Assembly: GCA_034678545.1 (NCBI GenBank)
Contig: JAXDBS010000074.1
Coordinates: 1 to 19,919 of the forward strand
Reading direction: 5' to 3'
Length of the DNA stretch: 19,919 bases
Origin: UBA5614 sp034678545
GTDB taxonomy: Bacteria; Cloacimonadota; Cloacimonadia; Cloacimonadales; Cloacimonadaceae
A program made the position numbers and the translations under genes. The notes under the pieces are model-generated. The model searched no databases. It was not told the origin of the DNA and was given only the letters and a program-made list of their open reading frames with translations. Shown here piece by piece: positions 1-8,140 of this stretch; the first letter of the stretch is position 1, and each line of letters starts with the position of its first letter.

Positions 1-1524
1 GTAGATCGTGCCGGGGGGCACAAAGCCCGGAACAGTGCGGGGATCTTCCACTCCCTGGATCCGGTAGGTCCACAGCGTTTCATCCAGAAAACCCTGATGA
101 TAGATGAAACTGCCGTCCCCGTCGTAATCCTCTCCCACGCTGGAATAGCCGTATTCGCCCAACAGGGCGTTGGCCACGTAATCCGAAGGCAGGCTGGAGG
201 CATCGGGATCTATGGTCATGAAGAAATACCTTTTGCGGTCGATGCCCTTGGGACCGATGTCTGTGTTTTTCTGGAAATAGCTGCCTTTGACCTTAAGGTT
301 CATGCTTGGACTTAAGACATGGTCATAGGAAGCCACATACTGCCTTTGAGAAGTTACGCTTTCTCCGTTGTAATCCGGCGCGTATCTCCACAGATAACTG
401 TAAAAATCATCCACTGAGCGGTCTCCGCGTACGGCGAAAGTGACTTTCTGCAAATCGTTGATGGCATACTTGGTCTTGAAATTCACGTTATAGGAATTAT
501 AGAACCTGTCACCCAGTTCGATCCCCAGCATTTTGGTCAGGAAGTTATCCCTGTTTCGGGACTTGAACGGGTTGATATAGGGATAGTCGTTTTCCAGCAA
601 GGGCTGGCCATCCATCACAAATTCCTCATTGGGATCGCCTTTGGCATAATTTCTCAGCCTGCCATCCTGCCAGTTGCCGCCGCCGTTCAGGTAGAAAGTG
701 AACTTGTTATTAAGGTCTGAAGAGCCAAAAGGAACCACCGGACCTCCGAAAGCGAATTTAATGGCATCTTCGTTACGGCTGTCGCCCAAATAGCGGTCAG
801 TGCTGTATTCCAGCTTGCCGGAATAGAAGGGATCACCGTCCTTGGTAATGATGTTGACGACTCCGGACTGGGCGTTTCCGTATTCCGCCGTAAAGCCGCC
901 CGTCATCACCTTCATGTCGCTGATGGCGTCCGGATCCACTTGCAGCGCGGTGCCGCCGTCCACTGGATCGGACACAGACATGTTATCGATCGTATAATTG
1001 ACTTCATTGGCCCGGCCGCCACGCACGTGCAACTCACCTCCAATAACTGTCGCTCCAGCCTGCAAGGCCACAATATCCTGAACATCGCTCACTGCCATGT
1101 TGGCTATGTTCTTGGTGTCTATCTTCCGTTGCGAGCCTGTGGGATCCTTGCTTACCGCCGAAGTTGAGGCTGTTACAACCACCTTGTTCAGCACTATGCT
1201 CTTTTTGGTCATGGTGGCATTTTGGGTTGTAGTTTGGTCAACGTTGATCCTTACGTTGGGTACGATCACAAGGGCATAACTCTGCAATGAAAAGCGGACC
1301 TCGTACTCTCCCGGAGGCAGGTTGATGATAACGTAGGATCCGTTCTCCTTGCTCTGGATACCGGTAATGCGTCTGCCGCCCTGAAACACCAGAACGTTCA
1401 CATACGCGATACCCTTACCGGATTCATCCCTGACCCGGCCAGCCAGCTTGCCAGTCGTGCCCCCGTATAGGTCGGCAGCGCAAAGCGCAGTTAAAATTAT
1501 CAGGATCAATGCCAGTTTTCGCAT
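1..1524 (-). CDS. TonB-dependent receptor-like outer membrane protein, N-terminal part (runs off the left edge)
   Basis: The reading frame is open for 508 codons from ATG at 1524 to base 1, with no stop, so the C-terminal barrel is missing from the window. The start is supported by a GGGAGG ribosome site six bases upstream and by a signal peptide straight after it (MRKLALILIILTALCA). Residues about 22-105 look like a carboxypeptidase-regulatory-like beta-sandwich (GKLAGRVRDESGKGIAYVNV, then NLPPGEYEV). Residues about 130-230 look like a TonB plug domain, with the plug-type segments VRGGRANEVNYTIDN and GGFTAEYGNAQSGVVNIITK. The remainder is aromatic- and Asn-rich, as expected for barrel strands. 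The family sits in the outer membrane and usually imports polymers, peptides or chelates. I see no residue that identifies the substrate, and no TonB box is obvious. It is transcribed divergently from the thiolase run. Confidence 0.88.
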   Translation of the reverse strand, partial: MRKLALILIILTALCAADLYGGTTGKLAGRVRDESGKGIAYVNVLVFQGGRRITGIQSKENGSYVIINLPPGEYEVRFSLQSYALVIVPNVRINVDQTTTQNATMTKKSIVLNKVVVTASTSAVSKDPTGSQRKIDTKNIANMAVSDVQDIVALQAGATVIGGELHVRGGRANEVNYTIDNMSVSDPVDGGTALQVDPDAISDMKVMTGGFTAEYGNAQSGVVNIITKDGDPFYSGKLEYSTDRYLGDSRNEDAIKFAFGGPVVPFGSSDLNNKFTFYLNGGGNWQDGRLRNYAKGDPNEEFVMDGQPLLENDYPYINPFKSRNRDNFLTKMLGIELGDRFYNSYNVNFKTKYAINDLQKVTFAVRGDRSVDDFYSYLWRYAPDYNGESVTSQRQYVASYDHVLSPSMNLKVKGSYFQKNTDIGPKGIDRKRYFFMTIDPDASSLPSDYVANALLGEYGYSSVGEDYDGDGSFIYHQGFLDETLWTYRIQGVEDPRTVPGFVPPGTIY

Positions 1525-1679
1525 TGAAAACCTCCCTTGATTCTCCGTGTTATAATTCTATCTTCATATATTTTAGGATATTACAATCATCCATTGGACA
1601 CCCGCTACATTTAAGCGACACCATTTGTTAGCATTCTGAGAATCAGCCAAAACCGTCAAGCATTTTTTCGTCCTGCCCT

Positions 1680-1752
1680 TTTTCCGACCTCCTTCCCTAT
1701 AATATAAACCAGATCAGTAAATTAGTCAAATTTTCCGGCCACTTTTCCGGCC
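1680..1752 (-). repeat. Spaced decamer repeats (GGCCGGAAAA on minus strand) flanking the receptor promoter
   Basis: TTTTCCGGCC occurs exactly at 1731-1740 and 1743-1752, a 12-bp period. A one-mismatch copy, TTTTCCGACC, lies at 1680-1689. A further copy, TTTTCCGGCA, lies at 1891-1900, outside this span and nearer the thiolase. All four have the same orientation. The two exact copies directly abut the candidate -35, and the third falls just after the predicted start site. This arrangement suggests regulator binding sites, but no regulator is identified. Confidence 0.5.
1701..1729 (-). promoter_or_regulatory. Candidate sigma70-type promoter for the TonB-dependent receptor
   Basis: On the minus strand there is a TTGACT -35 box (1729-1724), a 17-bp spacer and a TATATT -10 box (1706-1701). 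Transcription would start near 1694. Both boxes match the general bacterial consensus at five of six positions. Two GGCCGGAAAA repeats lie immediately upstream of the -35. Confidence 0.55.
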
Positions 1753-1930
1753 CTCCCCAGGTTTATCAGGGGGAAGGTCACCGAAAAACCAAAAAACGTC
1801 CTCAGCCAAACCGGATTTCAGGCAGGAAATCCAATCGCAGAAAAAATGAATCATGCGCTGGATTTGCTATCCACGGCTTACGGCATCGCTTTTTCCGGCA
1901 AGTCAATCAGCCCTTGTCACAGGAAAAGAG

Positions 1931-1958
1931 TTGACCAAAAACCCCTTGAGTTTTTAAT
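1931..1958 (+). promoter_or_regulatory. Candidate promoter for the thiolase-aminotransferase-pyrG run
   Basis: TTGACC at 1931-1936 and TTTAAT at 1953-1958 are separated by 16 bp. Each differs from the sigma70 consensus at one position. The predicted start site is about 20 bases before the thiolase ATG, leaving room for its GGGAGG ribosome site at 1975-1980. Confidence 0.45.
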
Positions 1959-1984
1959 GAAAAAAAATAACTTAGGGAGGAAAC

Positions 1985-3184
1985 ATGCAAAAGACCGTGG
2001 TGATAAGCGCTAAACGCACTCCCATCGGTAATTTCGGCGGTGTTTTGAAAGATATCTCTGCCGTGCAGTTGGGAGTCCTGGTTGCCCGGGCGGTTCTGGA
2101 GGAAAGTGGCGTCAAACCGGATATGATAGACGAAGTGATCATCGGCAATGTTTGCGGCGCCGGGCTGGGCCAGAATGTGGCCCGTCAGATCGCGATCCAT
2201 GCCGGCCTTCCGGTCAGCACCCCATCCTTCACTGTCAACAAGGTGTGCGGCAGCGGCATGAAAGCCGTCACCCTGGCCGCAGCCATGATCGCCCTGGGCG
2301 AAGCTGACATCATCCTGGCCGGCGGTACGGAAAATATGAGCCAGGTTCCTTACATTCTTCCTGACGCCCGCTGGGGAGCCAGGATGGGCAATAAGAACAT
2401 GGTTGACCTCATGGTCCATGACGGCCTTACGGATATTTTCAATCAATACCACATGGGCATCACGGCGGAAAACCTGGCTGCCCAGTTCAACCTTTCCCGT
2501 GCCGAGCAGGACGTCTTTGCCGCTGCCAGCCAGAACAAGACTGAAGCCGCCATGTCCTCCGGCAGATTCGCGGCGGAGATCGTCCCGGTCGCGATCCCCC
2601 AGAAAAAAGGCGATCCCCTGATCGTGAAGGACGACGAAATGCCGCGCAAGGGCGTTACCGCGGAAAGCCTGGCCAAGCTGAAACCCGCCTTTAAGGGCGA
2701 CGGAACCGTGACAGCCGCCAACTCCTCCGGCATCAATGACGGCGCGGCCATGCTGCTGCTGATGAGCGAGGACAAGGCAAGGGAATTGGGATTGCTGCCC
2801 CTCGCTCTCCTGAAGAATTATGCATCCGCCGGAGTGGATCCCTCCGTCATGGGCATCGGACCCGTCCAGGCGATCGCCCGGGTACTGAAAAAATCCGGTC
2901 TGTCATTAAAAGATATTGAGCTGGCAGAGTTGAATGAAGCCTTTGCCGCTCAATCCCTCGCCGTCCTGAAGGGCCTGGAAGCCGAGGGCATAGGCAAACT
3001 CGAACCGGGCATTATCAACGTCAATGGCGGTGCCATAGCGTTGGGACATCCCATCGGGTGCAGCGGCGCGCGCATCATTGTCACGCTCCTGCATGAGATG
3101 AAAAAACGCCGGGTCAAGACCGGTCTGGCATCCCTGTGTATCGGCGGCGGGATGGGTATCGCCTCCATCTGGAAAATGCAATAG
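1985..3184 (+). CDS. atoB: Acetyl-CoA C-acetyltransferase (thiolase)
   Basis: This 399-aa protein is full length for the biosynthetic/degradative thiolase II family. It interconverts two acetyl-CoA with acetoacetyl-CoA and CoA in the cytoplasm. All three catalytic signatures are present: nucleophile Cys88 in NKVCGSGMKAV, His355 in ALGHPIGCSGAR, and Cys385 in SLCIGGGMG. The N-terminal VISAKRTPIGNFGG segment is also typical. The ATG is set by a strong GGGAGG site with a four-base spacer. The next gene, a class III aminotransferase, begins 24 bases after the stop. That neighbour suggests the thiolase works in the cleavage direction on acetoacetyl-CoA from amino-acid fermentation. Sequence alone cannot fix the direction or chain-length preference. 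Confidence 0.93.
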   Translation: MQKTVVISAKRTPIGNFGGVLKDISAVQLGVLVARAVLEESGVKPDMIDEVIIGNVCGAGLGQNVARQIAIHAGLPVSTPSFTVNKVCGSGMKAVTLAAAMIALGEADIILAGGTENMSQVPYILPDARWGARMGNKNMVDLMVHDGLTDIFNQYHMGITAENLAAQFNLSRAEQDVFAAASQNKTEAAMSSGRFAAEIVPVAIPQKKGDPLIVKDDEMPRKGVTAESLAKLKPAFKGDGTVTAANSSGINDGAAMLLLMSEDKARELGLLPLALLKNYASAGVDPSVMGIGPVQAIARVLKKSGLSLKDIELAELNEAFAAQSLAVLKGLEAEGIGKLEPGIINVNGGAIALGHPIGCSGARIIVTLLHEMKKRRVKTGLASLCIGGGMGIASIWKMQ

Positions 3185-3208
3185 CATCAATGATAAAAGG
3201 ATAAGATC

Positions 3209-4453
3209 ATGGCAGACAGATTAAACCTGACCAAAAGCTTCGAGCTGTTCGAGGAAGCCCAAAGGCTTGTCCCCGGCGGCGTGGCAGGTATCCGCCGACC
3301 CTACAATTTCGTCCCCGGCGAATACCCCATTTTCTTTGACCGGGCCAAAGGCAGCCACGTCCATGACGTGGACGGCAACGAGTACATCGATTACCTGTGC
3401 GCCTACGGACCCATCATCATCGGATACGGCGAAGACGAGATCGACGAGGCGGTCTATGAGCAGATCAGAAGCAAGGGATTCTGCTTTTCCCTGACGCAGC
3501 CCATCCAAAACAAACTCATTTCCAAGCTGGCTGAGATCGTTCCCTGTTGCGAGATGGGCGCGATCGTCAAGACCGGCTCCGACGCCACCACGATCGCCAT
3601 CCGAGTGGCCCGCGCCTGCACCGGCAAAACCAGGATCGCGCGCTGCGGCTATCACGGCTGGCACGACTGGTGCGTAGAAGTCAAAGCCGGAATTCCCCAA
3701 AAACTGTATGAAGACATCCTGGAATTCCATTACAATGACCTTGACCAGTTGGAAGAGATCGTTAAAGCCAACGCCTCTGACCTGGCGGGCATTATCATCA
3801 CGCCGGTCGGGCATCCTCTGGCCCACGAGGTCCAGATGCCCAAGCCGGGATATCTGGAAGGCGTGCGCAAGCTGGCCTCCGAGTATGGCGTCGTCTTGAT
3901 CTTTGACGAGATCCGCAGCGGATTCAGATGCTCGCTGGGAGGCGCCCAGGAGTATTTTGGCGTGATGCCTGACCTGGCCACCATCGGCAAGGCCATGGCC
4001 AACGGCTATTCCATCAGCGCCCTGGTCGGGAAAAAGGAGTTCATGAACGTCCTGACAGACAAGGTCTTCCTCTCCTCCACCTTCTTTCCCAACAGCGACG
4101 CCCAGATCGCGGCGCTTAAAACTATCGAGATCCTGCAGCGCGACAGGATCCTGGACGCGGTCTTCGAGAAAGGCCAGTACTTCGCTCAGAAAGTGGAGAA
4201 AGTGGTCGCCGAATCAGGTTTGCCGGTCAACTTCAGCGGCGCGCCCTGGATGCCGTTTATCACTTTTCCCAAGGATGAAACAGGCCTCTACAAGAAACTG
4301 AGGAATGAATTCTATACGCAGCTGATCCGCCGCAAGGTCTTCCTCCAGCCCTACCATCACGGCTATATCTGCTACCGGCACAGCCGGGAGGATCTGGACT
4401 ATACGGTCAACGCTATCAAGGAAGCGCTGGACGAACTCAAACCCCTGGCCTGA
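3209..4453 (+). CDS. PLP-dependent class III aminotransferase, possibly acyl-CoA beta-transaminase (Kat-like)
   Basis: This 414-aa fold-type I, class III aminotransferase resembles the glutamate-1-semialdehyde aminomutase subgroup. Visible cofactor features are TGSDATTIAIR (122-132, phosphate binding), GYHGWHDW (147-154), the Asp233 region FDEIRSGFR, and the Schiff-base Lys261 in TIGKAMANG. It starts 24 bases after a thiolase and ends 10 bases before pyrG, and no other haem gene is nearby. An acyl-CoA beta-transaminase of this superfamily is known from Candidatus Cloacimonas acidaminovorans. It converts 3-aminobutyryl-CoA to acetoacetyl-CoA in lysine fermentation, and its product would be the thiolase substrate. 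The family call is firm. The substrate is inferred from context, and other amino acceptors remain possible. Confidence 0.85.
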   Translation: MADRLNLTKSFELFEEAQRLVPGGVAGIRRPYNFVPGEYPIFFDRAKGSHVHDVDGNEYIDYLCAYGPIIIGYGEDEIDEAVYEQIRSKGFCFSLTQPIQNKLISKLAEIVPCCEMGAIVKTGSDATTIAIRVARACTGKTRIARCGYHGWHDWCVEVKAGIPQKLYEDILEFHYNDLDQLEEIVKANASDLAGIIITPVGHPLAHEVQMPKPGYLEGVRKLASEYGVVLIFDEIRSGFRCSLGGAQEYFGVMPDLATIGKAMANGYSISALVGKKEFMNVLTDKVFLSSTFFPNSDAQIAALKTIEILQRDRILDAVFEKGQYFAQKVEKVVAESGLPVNFSGAPWMPFITFPKDETGLYKKLRNEFYTQLIRRKVFLQPYHHGYICYRHSREDLDYTVNAIKEALDELKPLA

Positions 4454-4463
4454 CGGAAGCGCG

Positions 4464-6068
4464 ATGGCCAAGTATATGTTTGTCATGGGCGGCGTGCTTT
4501 CCTCTCTGGGCAAGGGGATTGCCACCGCGTCCATCGGGCTCCTGCTGAAGCGCATGGGATACCGTGTCTGCCTGCAGAAGTTCGATCCTTATCTCAATGT
4601 TGACCCCGGCACGATGAGCCCCTTCCAGCACGGGGAGGTCTTTGTCACGGACGACGGGGCCGAAACAGATCTGGACCTGGGCCATTATGAACGTTTCGTG
4701 GATGTGTCCCTGTCCCGGTGGTCGAGTTCTTCAGCCGGGCAGGTGTATGACAGCGTCCTTAAAAAGGAGCGGCGAGGCGACTACCTGGGCAAGACAGTGC
4801 AGGTCATTCCCCACGTCACTGACGAGATCAAGGACCGCATCCGCAAACTGGATCAGGAATACGATATCATCATCTCCGAAATAGGCGGAACGGTCGGTGA
4901 CATAGAAAGCCTGCCTTTCCTGGAAGCGGTCAGGCAACTGCGCCTCGACCTCGGTTATGAAAACACCATGAACATCCTGCTCACCTATGTCCCCTTCATC
5001 CGCTCAGCCGGCGAGCTCAAGACCAAACCCACCCAGCACAGCGCCTACAAGCTCCGGGAGATCGGTATCCAGCCGGACCTGCTGCTCTGCCGGGCGGAAA
5101 CGGAATTCGACGAGGACGTCTATGCCAAGATCGCGCTGTTCACCAATGTCAGCCGCGACAAAGTGATCAACGCCATCGATGTGGACAGCGTATACAAAGT
5201 CCCCCTGGTCTTCCACAAGGCCGGCGTGCACGAAACGGTCTGCCGGCATTTCCAGCTGGAGCGGCGCGAGATAGACTGGACGGACTGGGAAACCTTCATC
5301 GCCAATATCCTGACCTCGGTCGATACGATCCGCGTCGCTGTCTGCGGCAAGTATGTCAGGCATCAGGACGCCTACAAGAGCGTCGAGGAAGCGTTGATCC
5401 ACGCCAGCGCTTATCACAAGCTGAAACTGGACATCCGCTGGGTGGACTCCGAACGGATCTTTCAGTCCGGCGAGCTGGACAAGGAATTGTCAGGCGTCAA
5501 CGGTATCCTGATCCCGGGCGGCTTCGGCATCAGGGGCATCGAAGGCAAGATCGCCATCGCGCGGTACGCGCGGGAACATGACATTCCCTATTTCGGGATC
5601 TGCCTGGGGATGCAGGTCTCCGCCATCGAGATCGCCCGCCACCTGTGCGGCCTGACCGAAGCCAACAGCAGCGAGTTCAACGAGCTTTCCCCCGATCCCG
5701 TTATCGACCTGATGCGCGACCAGCATTACATTGACAAAATGGGCGGCACCATGCGCCTGGGCGCATACCCCTGCCAACTGGAAAAAGGAACGCTGGCCCA
5801 CCGCATTTATGCCGCCAATGAGATCCGGGAGCGGCACCGGCACCGCTATGAACTGAACAACAACTACAGGCCCAGGTTGTCAGAGCGGGGCGTCGTCTTC
5901 TCCGGAACCTCTCCGGACGGGCTGCTGGTCGAGATCATGGAATTTTCACCGAATAGATTTCACATCGGCGTGCAGTTCCATCCCGAATTCAAATCCAGGC
6001 CGGCAAATCCGCATCCCATCTTCAGGGAGTTCATCGCCGCCGCCAAAAGGTACAAGGATTCACGCTAG
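4464..6068 (+). CDS. pyrG: CTP synthase (glutamine-hydrolysing)
   Basis: This 534-aa enzyme has the usual two domains and near-usual length. The N-terminal amidoligase/ATPase domain (about 1-265) begins MFVMGGVLSSLGKGIATASI and carries the nucleotide-binding segments QKFDPYLNVDPGTMSPFQHG and EIGGTVGDIES. The C-terminal class I glutamine amidotransferase domain (about 288-534) shows nucleophile Cys380 in GICLGMQ, and His506/Glu508 in QFHPEFKSRP. It makes CTP from UTP, ATP and glutamine. It follows the aminotransferase by 10 bases with only a weak GGAAG site, so it is probably translated from the same transcript. CTP feeds RNA and phospholipid synthesis; there is no clear metabolic link to the two upstream genes. 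Confidence 0.97.
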   Translation: MAKYMFVMGGVLSSLGKGIATASIGLLLKRMGYRVCLQKFDPYLNVDPGTMSPFQHGEVFVTDDGAETDLDLGHYERFVDVSLSRWSSSSAGQVYDSVLKKERRGDYLGKTVQVIPHVTDEIKDRIRKLDQEYDIIISEIGGTVGDIESLPFLEAVRQLRLDLGYENTMNILLTYVPFIRSAGELKTKPTQHSAYKLREIGIQPDLLLCRAETEFDEDVYAKIALFTNVSRDKVINAIDVDSVYKVPLVFHKAGVHETVCRHFQLERREIDWTDWETFIANILTSVDTIRVAVCGKYVRHQDAYKSVEEALIHASAYHKLKLDIRWVDSERIFQSGELDKELSGVNGILIPGGFGIRGIEGKIAIARYAREHDIPYFGICLGMQVSAIEIARHLCGLTEANSSEFNELSPDPVIDLMRDQHYIDKMGGTMRLGAYPCQLEKGTLAHRIYAANEIRERHRHRYELNNNYRPRLSERGVVFSGTSPDGLLVEIMEFSPNRFHIGVQFHPEFKSRPANPHPIFREFIAAAKRYKDSR

Positions 6069-6075
6069 TTTCTGC

Positions 6076-6104
6076 TTGACAAAAAAACCGTAAATCCGGA
6101 TTTG
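6076..6104 (+). promoter_or_regulatory. Candidate promoter of tRNA-Leu
   Basis: TTGACA lies at 6076-6081, followed by an A-run and then GATTTG at the -10 distance (6099-6104). The tRNA begins 15 bases further on. The -10 is a poor sigma70 match. The arrangement is shared with the tRNA-Arg upstream region: an identical TTGACAAAAAAA, then TTGAA at the same offset. That sharing is the main support. Confidence 0.45.
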
Positions 6105-6119
6105 AACCAAAGTAATTGT

Positions 6120-6207
6120 GCTGAAGTGGTGAAATTGGTAGACACGCTAGTTTCAGGGACTAGTGAGCGATGCGCTCGTGGGGGTTCGAGTCCCCCCTTC
6201 AGCACCA
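6120..6207 (+). tRNA. tRNA-Leu (anticodon CAG)
   Basis: A complete class II cloverleaf is visible. The acceptor stem is GCTGAAG/CTTCAGC with discriminator A and an encoded CCA. The D-arm contains TTGGTAGA. The anticodon stem CTAGT/ACTAG encloses loop TTCAGGG, giving anticodon CAG, which decodes CUG. The long variable arm is GAGCG-ATG-CGCTC. The T-arm is GGGGG-TTCGAGT-CCCCC. It converges with the ABC-F gene on the other strand, leaving only 27 bp between them, and I see no obvious intrinsic terminator there. Confidence 0.97.
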
Positions 6208-6234
6208 AACCCCTCTCCCAATCCCCGCCAAACC

Positions 6235-8028
6235 TCAGAGATCCCTTTCCGCCAGTTCGCTCCAGCGTTCCAGGGCTTTGGAGATCAGTTCTTTCCCTCT
6301 GGCGATGGCATCGCCGTACTTCTGGTATTCGGTGAAGTTGAGCCCGCTGGGAGGGTCCCTGAGCAATGCTTCCAGCTTCGCTATCTCGGTTTCATATTCC
6401 TTAATCTGATTCTCCAGGGCCAGCATTTGCTGCCTTTCTTTCCAGGACAGGGCATTCTCCGCTTTGGGCGGACGGGAATTCTCCTTTCTGCCGGGCTTGG
6501 CAGCTTCCTTTTCCTCTACTTCCTCAGCCTGGTAACGCCGCACCAGCAGATAATCCGAGTAGTTGCCTGCAAACTTGCGGATGCGTCCGTTCTCAAAGAT
6601 AAAGATATGGTCCACCACCCTGTCCAGGAAGTACCGGTCGTGCGAGACCGCGACAATGCAGCCATGGTAGGCGTCCAGATAGTCCTCCAGGATCTCCAGG
6701 GTGTGGATGTCGAGGTCATTGGTGGGCTCGTCCAGAATCATGAAATTACTGCCGAACATGAGAGAGACCATCAGGTGCAGGCGTTTCTTCTCGCCGCCGG
6801 AAAGCGCGCTCACTTTCATCTGCTGCATCTTGCCGTCAAAGAGAAACCGCTTCAGCATTTCCGAAGCTGAGAACTTTTGCCCGTCCGCTGTCCTGATCAC
6901 GTCCGCGAACTGGTTGACATAGTCCAGCACTGAGACGTTGGCATTCAGTTCTTCCGTGTCCTGACGGTAGTAGGCGAAGTGGGTGTTGAGCCCGACCTTG
7001 ACGCTTCCGTGATCAGGTTTTTCCTCACCCGTCATCAGTCTCAGCAGGGTGGTTTTGCCGCAGCCGTTGGGGCCGATGATGCCGATCCTGTCCCTGGCCT
7101 GGAAGTTGTGGTCAATGCCGTGGAAAAGCTGTTTGCCGTTGTATGATTTGGAGAGGTTGTGCAGTTCGAGGATGGTCTTGCCCAGCCGCTTGGTCTGGAA
7201 GGAGATGCTCAGGTCCTGGTTGCTGATGAGGTAGGATTTGGAAAGCAGTTCCCTGACCCTGTCCACATGGTTTTTCGGTTTGCTGGTGCGCGCTTTCGCG
7301 CCTCTTTTCAGCCAGTCGAGCTCCTTTTTCAGCTGCGCCTGTCTGCGGATCTCTTTTCTCTGGGCATCGGTCTGGCGGATGAGCTGCCCTTCCACAAAAT
7401 CAGAATAACCTCCGTCGTAGATATGCACCTGCTGTTTGTCGATTTCCAGGACGCGGTTGCAGATGGCGTCCAGGAAGTAGCGGTCGTGCGTGATCAGCAG
7501 CACGGCCCCGGGATAGGACTGCAGATGGTCCTGCAGCCATTCGATGGTGTCGAGGTCGAGGTGATTGGTCGGCTCGTCCAGCAGCAGCACATCCGGCTTG
7601 GCCAGCAGCACACGGGCGAGGTCTACCTTGCGTTTTTGCCCGCCTGAAAGCAGCGCCACCGGCTTGTCAAAATCAGTCAGCGTCAGCTTGGAAAGGATGG
7701 CTTTCGCTTTATGCTCCTGCTCCCAATGGTCTTCTTGGGTGATATCCGCCTCCGCCAAAACCTGGGACAGCAAATCGAGATTATAATTGAGCTCAGGGAC
7801 CTGGGGCAGGAATCCGACGGTCAGCTCTTTGCGAAAGGTGATCTCCCCCGTGGTGGAAGGCTCCAGCTTGGCCAGGATCCTAATCAGAGTGCTTTTGCCG
7901 CAGCCGTTGACGCCCACCAGTCCGACCCTGTCTTCCTGATAAACGCCAAAGCTGACCGGCTCAAACAGCACCCGGCCGGCGATCTGTTTGGAGACTTCTT
8001 CGATTGAGATCAAGATATCGGATGGCAT
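6235..8028 (-). CDS. uup: ABC-F family ATPase, Uup type
   Basis: This 597-aa protein has two fused ABC domains and no membrane segments, which defines the ABC-F family of ribosome-associated ATPases. Domain 1 has Walker A GVNGCGKST (39-47), signature LSGGQ (127-131), and Walker B plus DEPTNHLD (151-158). The linker (about 212-262) contains ELDWLKRGAKARTSK, the hallmark I associate with Uup. Domain 2 has GPNGCGKTT (319-327), LSGGE (409-413) and DEPTNDLD (433-440). A charged linker is followed by a C-terminal coiled coil (about 530-597), as in Uup. Related proteins act on ribosomes and affect transposon excision. It begins 21 bases after tRNA-Arg on the same strand, with a weak ribosome site, so co-transcription with the tRNA is possible. 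Confidence 0.93.
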   Translation of the reverse strand: MPSDILISIEEVSKQIAGRVLFEPVSFGVYQEDRVGLVGVNGCGKSTLIRILAKLEPSTTGEITFRKELTVGFLPQVPELNYNLDLLSQVLAEADITQEDHWEQEHKAKAILSKLTLTDFDKPVALLSGGQKRKVDLARVLLAKPDVLLLDEPTNHLDLDTIEWLQDHLQSYPGAVLLITHDRYFLDAICNRVLEIDKQQVHIYDGGYSDFVEGQLIRQTDAQRKEIRRQAQLKKELDWLKRGAKARTSKPKNHVDRVRELLSKSYLISNQDLSISFQTKRLGKTILELHNLSKSYNGKQLFHGIDHNFQARDRIGIIGPNGCGKTTLLRLMTGEEKPDHGSVKVGLNTHFAYYRQDTEELNANVSVLDYVNQFADVIRTADGQKFSASEMLKRFLFDGKMQQMKVSALSGGEKKRLHLMVSLMFGSNFMILDEPTNDLDIHTLEILEDYLDAYHGCIVAVSHDRYFLDRVVDHIFIFENGRIRKFAGNYSDYLLVRRYQAEEVEEKEAAKPGRKENSRPPKAENALSWKERQQMLALENQIKEYETEIAKLEALLRDPPSGLNFTEYQKYGDAIARGKELISKALERWSELAERDL

Positions 8029-8049
8029 AATTTTTCCATTTATTAAAGC

Positions 8050-8127
8050 TGGCGTCCCTGGGGCGATTCGAACGCCCGACCTTCACCTTCGGAGGGTGCC
8101 ACTCTATCCAAGCTGAGCTACAGGGAC
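8050..8127 (-). tRNA. tRNA-Arg (anticodon CCG)
   Basis: On the minus strand the acceptor stem is GTCCCTG/CAGGGAC with discriminator G and an encoded CCA. The D-arm is GCTC-AGCTTGGATA-GAGT. The anticodon loop CTCCGAA gives anticodon CCG, which decodes CGG. The T-arm is GGGCG-TTCGAAT-CGCCC. The anticodon stem GCACC/GGTGA has a G27-A43 mismatch at its top pair. Everything else is canonical, so it is probably functional. Confidence 0.95.
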
Positions 8128-8140
8128 GCTGTAACCGATT

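Larger units (their letters stand above)
1525..1984. other. Divergent intergenic region (460 bp) between receptor gene and thiolase
   Basis: No convincing gene is present. It holds promoter candidates on both strands and four copies of a TTTTCCGGCC-type decamer (separate entries). If the minus-strand promoter is correct, the receptor mRNA has a leader of roughly 170 bases. That leader includes the small dyad ATTCTGAGAAT at about 1633-1643, which could be an operator or a weak hairpin. I recognise no riboswitch class in the leader. Confidence 0.7.

Noticed and set aside
1849..1960. A small plus-strand frame beginning at the ATG near 1849, before the thiolase.
   Set aside because: There is no ribosome site and no domain. 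The frame runs through the candidate promoter into the thiolase gene in another frame.
3221..3826. A long minus-strand frame (201 codons) antisense to the aminotransferase.
   Set aside because: It overlaps the conserved cofactor-binding region of the real gene and is a frame shadow.
6102..6335. A plus-strand frame of 77 codons across the tRNA-Leu gene.
   Set aside because: The 'protein' is a translation of the tRNA (AEVVKLVDTLVSGTSE is the well-known artefact) continuing into antisense of the ABC-F gene.
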